A DNA stretch of 29,264 nucleotides, from assembly GCA_000934455.1 (NCBI GenBank), contig KN886391.1, positions 1 to 29,264 on the forward strand. The letters are read 5' to 3'. This DNA is from Apostichopus parvimensis. Lineage: Eukaryota; Echinodermata; Holothuroidea; Aspidochirotida; Stichopodidae. Of the stretch, positions 1 to 11,500 are shown piece by piece. Position numbers and translations under genes: made by a program. Each line of letters starts with the position of its first letter. Within the stretch, counting starts at the first letter, position 1. The notes under the pieces were generated by a model. That model worked only from the letters and a program-made list of their open reading frames with translations, was not told the DNA's origin and did no database searches.

Positions 1-477
1 TATGTCTAACTCAGTTGGTTGGCCTCAGTATAATTAATAGCTCTATCGTAAGCGTAAGATGCTTTCAGGAACTTAGGGTAGGCTAAACTGCAGCCAAGGC
101 CTAGGCTAGATGATCGTAGCCGAAGAGGTCAGAAGGGAGAAAATAAGCCTAAGTTAAGCTACAGTAGGCTAAGGTGCAATGAGTTACTGTATCTTCCGTG
201 GAGTGCAGAGTGAAAGTTACAGATCACAGTTATTTTAGTTACATTCCCTAGTATCACTGGCAGTAATCATATTTGCAATGTTATTGGGCCTAGTCCAAGC
301 CTAGCACAAATGGTGTACCTGCACCATGTAAGCAACATCGTTGTTGCTATGTTAGTTTGTAATGTAAATATGAGTCATATGACATACAGTAGTACTAGTA
401 GCCTTTTGTTACTGATACTATAGTGGTATTGTAAGATGCTGTCATGTTGCTTCAGGTAAGGTTAAATCGTCGGTCAA
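1..477. other. Upstream DNA with no recognised gene
   Basis: No convincing open frame, splice-bounded exon or RNA gene is seen. A non-coding first exon of ESD could lie here or anywhere up to 2455, because the first coding exon follows a splice acceptor, but no donor stands out. Confidence 0.4.
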
Positions 478-481
478 TTAA

Positions 482-849
482 AGGGTGTGAAGACTCGCGC
501 AAAAAGAAACATCTAATGCCGGTTATTTGACCTAGTTTCGAATGAGGTGTAACAGAAATGTTAGACACCACCATCGATCCCAGAAAATACACACACACAG
601 CTTGCTACCATCGGTAATTAGACACTAGTGTACAGTCAGTTCATACAGCTGCGGTCAATACCCACAGCACATTGTACAAACAATACAGCGATGGACATCT
701 CAGGTCCAGCTAAAGACAACAATGTATCACGTTTCATTACTGTACTGTCTGCATTTTGTAGCGACACAAACAAAACGTCACTTGCAAGCAACAGAAAGTT
801 AACTTTTTCAGATGGCCGCACGCAGTTTGGGGCGAGTCTTCAATGCCTT
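482..849. mobile_element. TTAA-flanked MITE, copy 1
   Basis: The copy lies between TTAA at 478-481 and TTAA at 850-853. It starts AGGGTGTGAAGACTCGC, and the reverse complement of its end reads AAGGCATTGAAGACTCGC, giving imperfect terminal inverted repeats of about 17 bp. TTAA target duplications are known for piggyBac-like and Kolobok-like transposons. At 368 bp with no transposase it is a non-autonomous element. The small open frames inside are not conserved between the two copies in a way that suggests coding. Confidence 0.75.
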
Positions 850-853
850 TTAA

Positions 854-1212
854 AGGGTGTGAAGACTCGCGCAAAAAGAAAAGTCTAATGCCGGTAATTT
901 GACCTAGTTTCGAATGAGGTGTAACAGAAGTGTTAAACACCACCGTCGATCCCAGAAAGTACACACACAGCTTGCTACCATCAGTAATTAGACACTAGTG
1001 TACGGTCAGTACATACAGCTGCGTCAATACCCACAGTACAGTGTACAAACAATACAGCGATGGACATCTCAGGTCCAGCTAAAGATAACAAGGTATCACG
1101 TTTCATTACTGTTTGCATTTTGTAGCGACACGAACAAAACGTCACTTGCAAGCAACAGAAAGTTAACTTTTTCAGATGGCCGTACGCGGTTTGGGGCGAG
1201 TCTTCAATGCCT
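854..1212. mobile_element. TTAA-flanked MITE, copy 2, in tandem with copy 1
   Basis: This is the same element in the same orientation, with only the central TTAA (850-853) between the copies and a further TTAA at 1213-1216. Its left end AGGGTGTGAAGACTCGC is identical to that of copy 1, and its right end reads AGGCATTGAAGACTCGC in reverse complement. The internal sequence matches copy 1 closely, with scattered substitutions and small deletions (about 359 bp against 368 bp). Confidence 0.75.
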
Positions 1213-1216
1213 TTAA

Positions 1217-2455
1217 GGACTGCATATTTACCAGATGGTAGGTTTAATAAGCCTTACGTTATGCTTATTTAGCCCATGTGAAAATTGTCTGCATTCGACG
1301 TTTTCTTCATGTAGAAATCTGGTTTTCAAATTCACCTGTTTCTCACCAAAATCATTGTTCGAACGCATCAATTTGGTGAATGATGTTGTGCATGCAAATA
1401 GGCAAAAGGAGCGACTTGAAGTTAGCACTCCCATAGCGTTGCACATAATACTCTCTCACCCTCAAACCACAGTTCATAGACCGTTCTTCAAAATCGCTGA
1501 AATAAAATTCACCGATCAACTTTACAGTAAAAGGAAGCTCGCAAAGTATTTGGAACATAGAAATATGAAACTTGGCGGAATCGATGTCAGAGCAGAATGT
1601 TGTACCGAGAAGCTTTGGCTTCGCAGAACTGTCTGATTGTAAACTTTAGAGTAGCCTGCATGCAAAGTTTTCGAACATTCTTCGCATTGGAGCTGGACAG
1701 CGCAATGTATAAACATTGAATAGTCTGCTGTTCAAACTTATCTTGTGTTACACAAATATCACGAAAACACTGATGCACTAATATGATGACTTCACAATTT
1801 TTTTAAGACATATAATTTATAAGAAATTTTCACCAAAAATTAAGGAAGAAATAAATCTGTACTGAAATGCGATTTTTTTTTGTGATTCCTGTATGGAGCG
1901 TGGGTTATGTCGCAATCTGCATTTGCAAAACATCCTCTACTGTTCAAATTGTATTTGAAATATCCATCCTAAACCATTAAAAATCGTGTCTCTGTCAAAT
2001 GCAACATGAGGGTTATCATATTTTGAAAATATGTTGGGAAATTTTTATCACTTTAAGGTAACTTCCAAGGGCTACCAGACAATTCTTTTAAAGAATTTGT
2101 TGGGATATATTTTCTTACAAGATACAACACTTATTTGGCACCACAATATCAAACTTGGGTGAGGCTTATCCAGGTTATTTATAGATTAGATAGAAAGTCA
2201 GTAGAAAACTACATTAGTCAACCCCTTATTGTTAATCGGTGATGTCCGTTCTGTAATTATGGACAAATCACATGTTGCTTTAAGCTTTCAAGTATGGAAA
2301 CGTTCTGTGCATCTTTTGTGGGACCGTTCCACTAAATTCCAAAAGGGGGATGGTCAACTTATTAGTTTTGTAGGTACAGTGTATAAAAACTATGTTATCT
2401 ATTGGTAAAATATTTGAGATTTGTTACTAAATCATTTTCAATCATTTTCTTGCAG
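1217..2455. other. Upstream region of ESD, unresolved
   Basis: There is an open frame of 133 codons at 1235-1636 (+), but it has no recognisable domain, and a 72-codon frame overlaps it on the other strand. The rest is AT-rich. The ESD promoter and any non-coding first exon are probably in this stretch or further upstream, but no element can be pinned down. Confidence 0.35.
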
Positions 2456-2490
2456 ATATAGCAAACGCCAACTAGTGTCAAACTTCAGTC
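2456..2490 (+). other. ESD: ESD 5' UTR part of the first coding exon
   Basis: A splice acceptor (ttttcttgcag, ending 2455) comes before 35 nt of leader and then the ATG at 2491. An in-frame TAG at 2473-2475 excludes an upstream extension of the reading frame. The start context is GTCATGG, with purines at -3 and +4. The acceptor implies an untranslated exon further upstream. Confidence 0.6.
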
Positions 2491-2561
2491 ATGGGTTCCA
2501 TCGAGGAAAAATCTAGCAATAAGATGTTTGGAGGCTTGCAGAAAGTCTATACTCATGACAG
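2491..2561 (+). CDS. ESD: ESD coding exon 1 (residues 1-24)
   Basis: Encodes [20 protein letters not shown] followed by THD and two bases of Ser24. The donor is CAG|GTACTG. The NKxFGGLQKV block matches the family N-terminus. The exon ends in phase 2. Confidence 0.93.
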
Positions 2562-5500
2562 GTACTGTGGCTTACAGAAAATTATGTGTACATTGTGTGT
2601 TTAATGGTGTTGAAATTATCCATGCCAAAGTATTCATTCACAACAGGAACTATGTGGCTTACAGGATCTATCTATCACGATAGGTATTTTAATTGTGTTG
2701 AATACATGATAAAATTATGTATATGTACTAATATATGATGTACTTAAAACAGTGGTGATATTATGGTGTTGTTTCCATGGAAAGGGGGATAATACCTTTG
2801 CCAGTTAGTATGTGGTTCACAGAAAGAATAGACCATGATATGTACTGTACAGCAATATCCATGACAGATTAAAGGATTTACTAATGATGTTATACAGTGA
2901 TGGAAGAATATATACCATGATAGGTATTGTAAAGTATTATCCATGACAGAATAAATGATTTACTAATGGTGTAATATAGTGATGAAAGAATAGACCATGA
3001 TAGGTATTAATTTATAAAGTATTATCCATTACAGAATAAGTGTTTACTAATGATTTAATACAGTGATGATAGAATGCCATGATAGGTATTGTAAAGTATT
3101 ATCCATGACGGAATACTTTATTCTTGGATGTATGATGATAGGTACTTGGTGGTGTTCATCCATGATAGTTGGGGGTGCTGTTGTACCTTGTTGTAGATCC
3201 TGTGTACTCGGTAGCAATGACTTTCAATGTATTCTTCTGTTAGGTAAACTTGCGTCTCTACTGAATATATTTATATACCTCAAGCTGCAGTGGGTTCCTT
3301 ACTATGTTGTTCCTAGTGATATTCTCACCACTTGTTGTAGATCCTATGTACTTGATAGCAATGACTTTCAATGTATTGTTCTCTTCTGGTAACTTGTGTC
3401 TTTACTGAATATATTTACATACCTCAAGCTGCAGTAGATTCCTCCAGGACTATGTTCTTGCCGTGTACATAGTCCTGGCACTAATTCTAATCTTATCTAT
3501 AGCCTGCTGGGTTGGTCTTTTGTAACAGTTCTTCTGTTTCTTTTATAAATATTTTCTAATGATATGTTTTTCTAATGGTTTCTGTTTCTTTGATGTTACT
3601 TTTTTTTTGATTGATTCATAATCTCCCCCCCCCCCCCACATGACTTCAAATTATGAACATTATGCTCTCAAGTATAACTATTAAAACACAGTGTGTTACA
3701 ATCTAGATTATATATTTGATATGCACTGTTGGTGGTAGTTAAAACAGTGTATTTGATATGCATAAGTACCTTTGGTTTGGCTGGTTTTCATTTTCAGAGA
3801 CATCAATCACTCACTCATTTATCATTCTTTGACTAAATTTCAGTTCTGAATGTAAGACCAAGATGACATTTGGTGTATTCTTGCCTCCCCGAGCAGAAAG
3901 TGAGAGCTGTCCAGTACTCTACTTTTTATCTGGTAAGTCCTTCTGTAGCGTATGTAAAAATATAAGCACCTCTGGTTGTGTTCAAATAAACAAATAACAC
4001 AGTGTTTTTCATTAGGATTTGAGAATGTTGCGTACCCGGTCGCACATACATTTTTTCAGACATAACGATGGTCCGAACATGGTCCGACCATGGTACAGTT
4101 TGCGTGTGACTGCTCTCTTCTAAGGTCTGACGATCGTCCGACCATCGTCCACTAAAGATGGTAATTAGCATCGTTAGCCCTGAATTAACCATGGTCCGAC
4201 CATCATTAGCAGGAAGAACCATGCGTGTGACCGCAATTGCGTTGTCCGTCTATGCATTTTAGCGTATCATCATCTACTTAATCTACTACTTACAACTAAA
4301 AACCCCGCGAAACATCGTCAAAACCGTGACCCTTGACCGACCCAACGCAACTGCACATGAAAGCTTTGCAAAAGCATAATTAACTCACTGATGCATGTGT
4401 CCGCGAATAACGATCGTCCGAATATAGTACAAAGTCGTGTGAGTACGTGTGACCGCTACTCTAGTTAGTTTAATGTGGACGGTCTGTAGTTAACAAACGA
4501 TGGTCGGAAGATGCAATTTTATACGTGTGACCGTGGTCTAACATGTACTGTTTGAAGCTGTTGCTTGAACGAAACGATAAAGTCTCTTGATGGCAACTGA
4601 TATGAATATTCAAAATGCAAATTTAAAAGAGAGAGAATGAGAGAAGTCAACTTTAACAACAGTTCTTACTCACTGCAAAGCCACTTGTTGTGATTAATTA
4701 CTTTTGTTTGAAGGTAGGGAGCCTAAAAGTGTTAATGTCAAAGTTCATGTGAATTAACTTTATCTTGCAGATCAACCATTTATAACTAAAACTTATTACT
4801 CACTGCAGGTCCATTCTTGCTAAAGACAAGGAATCAAGGTCAATATTGAATACCTTAAAAAATGCTTCCTTTGTTCTTAGGGTTATTAGCACAAAAGAAG
4901 AGTAATGACCTTTTTCGAAGGGCCTCTGAAAGAGCTAGAATCCCTTTCTTTCATAAATGTCAGAAAGCAGGTGAAGGCCTATATTTCTACTTCTGTTTAT
5001 TTTAAGTTACAGTTTGACTTTATTAAAAACTAATTCCTGCTTTGGAAATGAACTGTCTGACCTCTCTCTATATATACCTTCAATTTTCACAATTTATTTC
5101 TGTTGATAGGGTTAACCTGCACTGAACAGAACGTCATAACGAAAGGAGGTGCACAGAGGGTAGCTGCCGAGTTGGGTATCATCGTGGTAGCCCCCGATAC
5201 CAGTCCAAGTAAGAACCTGTCTTCTCTTATTACCAACTGATGAATTCGCAACTGATGAAATATGTTTTGTAATGTCACAAAGAGGTTGCAGAATGTATAT
5301 ATAATAATAAGTAATATTTAATAATAAGTAATATTTATATAGCGCATAATCAGCAAAGCTGCTCAAAGCGCTTTACAAATGTAAAACCTAAAAACAAATA
5401 GTAACAAAAACCAAAATATTAAATATAAAGAACCAATAAGGCAAAAAATGGGAAAGCAACAACATAAAAATACACCCGTACTAAACGATACTAAAAAAAA

Positions 5501-8500
5501 TAAAAAATTGAAAGTAAAAAAAGGCCAAAACGCAATAGTCCAAAACAAATTCAGAAGTAAGTAAATAGTAAAATAGAATAAATCGTATATATCTATTGCT
5601 GGGAATGATTAATTATAAAATGTCCGCAAAGAGGGAGTGAAATCTCTAGTCTAATGCAAACATGGTGCTGGGTAGGTAGACCTAAATAAAGAAAGGTGAC
5701 CAAAGTTTTTCCATGGAAATCCAGGGAAATGATATTAATGCTGTCCCCCCCCCCCATCCTCCGGCTGTGTTGACATTGATACTCATACCTACACTGTATG
5801 ATTTAAATGAAGGCGTTTTGAGGGTCTCTCATTGTGTTTTGGGGGGGGGGTCTATGTTTTAAGGATGATGCCAAAGTAAAAATCCAGTTGCCAACGAAAA
5901 CAAAAATGTTACTGGAAGTTCCATTATTCATTACTAAGTACGAGGTGATGATGCCTTTCATGTGAATTACCGACTGTGAAATTATTCGATGATGTGAGCT
6001 GCCTTTATCTCTGAGCCATGAGTGAACTATACATTTGTAAATATAAAACAATAACAGCTCAGCTTGAAGCTGTCTCTATGAACAACAGGCCAAACAGGTA
6101 AAATTGAAATTCTTCAGGGCCTCTTTTCAAAATCAGGGATATTCCAGGGTTAGTATGTTCAATCCGGGGACATTTGTGGGGACACTTTTTTTTATCTGGG
6201 GACGTCAGCACATGAAATCCGTGGGCTGTACCCGGAAATAAGGGACATCTGGTCTCCTTAAACTACAGGTGTGATAAAAGATATGATAAAAGGTTCAAAA
6301 TATTTCCCCTGGTAGTAAGATTAATGTAAGTAAAATAAGGTGAATGCTATAGGTTTGTTAACTTAAATTTGTCCTTCAGGTTTCTGCATTGGTTATTGGT
6401 GGTAAGCTTAACCTTGGTTATTTGAAGTGAGCATTAATGAGACGTCATATGCTTAATAAATATCTCTCCCTTCCCTCATGTTGTAATACTTGAGCATAAT
6501 TTACAAAAAAGCGTGATTTATTGGTGCTTGTTGTTGGCTTTCCACTTTTGCATATGTGGAGGGTTTCCAGCTCCACCCTCCTTTGAAGTGTAAACAAGGG
6601 AAACATTATTTTAGGGAGCAAGTTTGGTAATGTCCTCACAAGACAGCTCACCTCAACCAAGCCTCTGCTTCTATAAAAAGTACGATGTTAAGTGCTACTT
6701 TGCTTTTTTGATTTCCAGGAGGATGTAATATCGACGGCGAAGATGACAGTTACGATTTCGGGTCAGGAGCCGGATTTTATGTTGACGCAACCACAGAGAA
6801 GTGGAAGAGCAATTATAGAATGTATTCATACGTAACCAAAGAGGTATGTAATAACTGATGATATTACAGTATAGTATTCATACGTAACAAAGAGGTGTGT
6901 AACAACTGATGAATATTACAGAATGTATTCATACATAACCAAAGAGGTGTGTAATAACTGATGAATATTACAGAATGTATTCATACATAACCAAAGAGGT
7001 GTGTAATAACTGATGAATATTACAGAATGTATTCATACATAACCAAAGAGGTGTGTAATAACTGATGAATATTACAGAATACGTAAACAAAGAGGTGTGT
7101 AATAACTGATGAATATTACAGAATACGTAATCAAAGAGGTGTGTAATAATTGATGGATATTACAGAATACGTAGCCAAAGAGGTGTGTAATAATTGATGA
7201 ATATTACAGAATACATAACCAAAGAGGTGTGTAATAACTGATGGATATTACAGAATACGTAACCAAAGAGGTATGTAATAATTGATGAATATTACAGAAT
7301 ACATAACCAAAGAGGTATGTAATAACTGATGAATATTACAGAATGTATTCATATGTAACCAAAGAGGTGTGTAATAACTGATGAATATTACAGAATGTAT
7401 TCATATGTAACCAAAGAGGTGTGTAATAACTGATGAATATTACAGAATGTATGCATACCTAACCAAAGAGGTGTGTAATAACTGATGAATATTACAGAAT
7501 GTATTCATACCTAACCATGGAGGTCTGTAATAACTGATGAATATTACAGAATGTATCCAATGCATTCTGAGTTTGAATGCAGTTGATGTAGTTTGTTATA
7601 AATTTAACATCAACCTCACAATTGTGTGTAAATAACGTGTGTCAAACCTAACAATAAAATCTTGTTTTCGACTCAATTTAACAAGAGACAAAATTGATAG
7701 CAGAAACAAGAAATAGAAGGTTATACATAGAACTGCATGATCTTTTCAAGTCGGTTACATGTTACTCTTCTGTTATTCACTCGGCACAAAACTATCAAAG
7801 ATTGAAAAAGTTAAGTCAGTGACGGTTCTTTCTTTCTTTTCTCTTTGCAGTTGTTGTCTGTTGTGAATGCCAACTTTCCAACACAGCCAGATAGAATTAG
7901 TATATTTGGGCATAGGTGAGTAGAAAAAAAAAACCCATTCTGACCAAGAATTGATAGACTCATTGAAATATGGAATGTTGACAATCTGTAAAAGTTATTG
8001 TAAATGAAACCAGTAGAGAAAAATTGTAGTTATACAGCGGAAAAAAGAATGTTAAGGTAGACACTAACACAGAAAGAATTTTTTAAGGTAAAACGCTAAT
8101 CGTAACAATAAACAAATGTTAAAGTAAAACCATGACAACATGTGTTATCCAGACAAGTATAAAGTATGGAAAGACATTAGTGGAGAAGATTACTGAAACA
8201 CTCATTTTAAGAAAAGTGACCAAGATAGGGTGAGGAAAGACAAAACAATTTGTTCCACCTCATTCTGCCCCACCCCCCCTTCATAAACTGAGACTGTGAG
8301 CATGACAGTAATGTCAAGTGAGTCTACACAGTGTACTGTGTATCTGTATAGCAGATACAAAGTTCTAAATTTTATTGTTTTTTTAATAATTTTTTAAGTT
8401 ATTTATTTCTGTAATTCTTAGGATGCAATGTTTTTAGACTGTATCATTTTTAAGTTGTAATATTTTTTAAGTTGTATTATTTTATGTGTTTCTGTGAAGC

Positions 8501-11500
8501 TGCTTTGAGATCATTCTTTTGATGTAAAGCGCTATATAAGAATAAATTATTATTATTATAGCACTAACACCATAAGACTGTTAAAGTAAGCATAATATAT
8601 TATATAATATGTTAACTTTAACATTCTTGTGGTGTTAAAGGTGAGTTTTTCCAGAAAAGTATAAGCCAGAAGAACCAAGAGAATTGCTTTCACATACACC
8701 ACACAATACAGTGGTTGTCGGTTGTGGTTGCAGTCCAAACACTGCATAGAAACTGCAGATTAAAGCTTTTTTTATTTGTTGTCTCTGCTTCTGCAATCAA
8801 TGAGGTATCAGTTAAGATTGGAAATTGATGTAATGAGCTTAACGTAATCACTGACCTTTGACCTCACATTTTTCATTGTATTTCCTTGGTGATACTAGGC
8901 ATCATGTTTGCAGAAGATGTTTGGTTTAGGGTTTAAAGCTGTTTGAAGGAGTTTGAAGGAGACAGGTAGGATGAGCTCGGACTCATGTCTTACAGACAGA
9001 ATCTAAAAAAGTATGAAATAGTGAAAATCTGTATGGTAAATTCCAAACAGAGTGACCATTAACAATTGTTAATAGTTGAAATAAATTGAGAAATATGATA
9101 TATCAATAGAAGTAGATTCCTGCTTAAACTGAATTTTATAGTTTATTCTTGCCAAACACAGTCTATTCCATTGGCGGTGTTGCGTTTATATTATAAAAAA
9201 AAGAAGAAGAAATTCAAAATATTTATTTCAAGTACATCATCCATGATTAAATTACAACTCAATGCTAATTGTTCATGTGGTGGTAATGGAATTCCTAAAA
9301 AAAAATCAAGGCTTCACATTTTATTTTGGTAATGAGTGAATGATGAGTAATGAAAGAACCAGATAGTATGAAACTCGACACTTAAATTCACTAAAAGCAG
9401 TTTATTTGAATAGTTCTGTGAAAACTACGCTTTGTTTAAGAAAGAGACATCAAAAAGAGGTTAGTATATGAGTTGTGCACTGTAAGGGTCAGAAGTCTCC
9501 AATGGGAATCTTCATCGTTTTTTGTAGAGGGCGCTGTCATATCGGTCCTAACAGTGCAGTGGATACCGCTTTGCGTCCATGTGATCTATCCTGTTAACAG
9601 ATCTCCAAAGACTTTGTATAGTGCTGTAACAAATCTTAATAGATGTTTAGTTGTGAAAATATGTCACAAAAGATCTTGTCTTCAATAATTATGCGGGGAA
9701 TCGCAGGTATAAGTCCAATGTCTTCCATTTCAGAGATGTGGATACAACTATACTGACGCTCAAAGCTTAAACTCGGTTTAGCAGACGTTATTGAGAATAC
9801 CTTGAAGAAGCTCTCGCATTGGTTGATGACTAGACGTGTGAAGTTGCCAAACGAATGATGGGCAACATTTCATTTCTAAAATGGTTTAGTTATGAGTGGT
9901 AAAAACTGTACGTTAGTTCCAATAAGTCACACTATGTTTAAATTAGTGATTGTGCAGGTACTTTGCCCAGAAGTGTCCGTGAGATTTTCCTCAAAGGAAT
10001 TGTCCGTGATTCCAGAGACTGCAGCTTGTAAGGTTCGTGCAACTAGAAAGGACTGATATGAGGGCGCCCTCTGTTGATTTAGGGCGTGGCTGGAGATCCT
10101 CATTGCATATTCAGACCATGTTCTTCACTAGATCATCTCCACTAGAGTTTCTGTCCCTACTTTCTACTCTGCAAGTTATGAATATCTTACAAATCTTTCT
10201 CTCTTTGAGAATTCTTACTACCAAGACTACTGCTTCCATTTCCTTCACATTTTTTTTCCCTTTCAGTATGGGTGGCCATGGTGCTCTGGTTTGTGCCTTG
10301 AAGAATCCTGGCCTGTACAGGGTAAGAAGTAAATAAAACTTAAGAAAAAATTTCCTTCTCATAAATGATTTTATTTCTTTCATTTCTTCCATACGTGCAG
10401 AAACACTCTCTTCTTAATTTACTGAGTCGCATTGTGGAAGAGAAAGCAATTATGAAAATTAAAATTATCTAAATTAAATCAACAAACATCTCAAATGTTA
10501 AGCTCTATTTCATACGCATTTATCATATCAGTTTTGCCTTGAAGAAGATCTTGCTAGGATCGAAACATCAGGCTCTCTAACTTGTGTTCATTTATTACTG
10601 GCAGTATGGCCACATGAAAGCAATAAATCAAGTGACACTATTGGTTAAGACAACGACGATAAGTGTTGTTAGCAATTGAAATTGTTTACATTCGTAGGGT
10701 CATTGGGTCATGATTTTGGGATTCAACCTTTGATGATATGTATTGGGAATCTGACCTCATGAATCAATTGTTATGATATAACTTTCAAGAAATACAGTGC
10801 AAACTGGAAATATCGAAAAACTACTTGGCGGGAAAATAAACCAAGCACTTCAATACATGAGAGGGCCCGGGTTCGAATCCCGGTGGAGGCCGGAAGTTTT
10901 GCACTGTTGTTTGTAGGTATAAGGACACACTGATTATAATTCTATAGTACAATATTAGTACAAGACCGTGACCACATGACCACAGACCTAAGGAAATATG
11001 TCTTGATTGCAATGAAAAAAAATGACTTCACCTGTTTTGCACTTGCGAATTCCAAAACTTGTAAAGTTGATCTCTGAAGTAGTTGACTGTCATCGCCATT
11101 TATGTGGACCGCTTTAGAGGCCAACTTTGTGATTGCATCAACAATCTTCTCATTTTTATAGTCTTGTTCCAGCATACACATCATAGCAAACTTTTCATGT
11201 TTAAGGTTGTTTTGCAGATAATTTACAATTTTACCCGAAGCAGTTTCATTAAGACCACATGCAAATCTGTAAACATAGTGAAGTTCAAAGGGATCCAAAT
11301 AACGGAGCAGTTCAGCTACACTCTGGCTCTCTGTTGTGGCAGAGGTTAAAGATTCTTCAGCAATGTAGTGGGCAGCATACCACTCACAGAACAATTTGTG
11401 GTAGAATCTGACTTCCTTATTATAGAGAAATTGATCACCAGTCAGAACATCTTCCTCGAAAAATATTCCAGTTTTAAGGTACTGCTCATAAAAGTCATCC

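Noticed and set aside
628-888. 86-codon open frame (+)
   Set aside because: Lies across the two MITE copies and their shared TTAA, has no domain, and overlaps minus-strand frames of similar length.
1235-1636. 133-codon open frame (+)
   Set aside because: No recognisable domain or splice context, and it overlaps antisense frames. Kept only as a remark in the region entry.
6844-7556. CRISPR-like array
   Set aside because: The units are contiguous tandem repeats with no unique spacers, in an animal intron.
10111-10392. 93-codon minus-strand frame
   Set aside because: It is the antisense shadow of ESD exon 6 and its flanks.
10800-10890. Full tRNA gene on +
   Set aside because: Only the T-arm folds. 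No acceptor partner, D-arm or anticodon arm could be found upstream.
10821-11012. Minus-strand frame with RPPPGFEPG
   Set aside because: This peptide is the familiar translation of a reversed tRNA B-box (GGTTCGAATCC) and not a protein motif.
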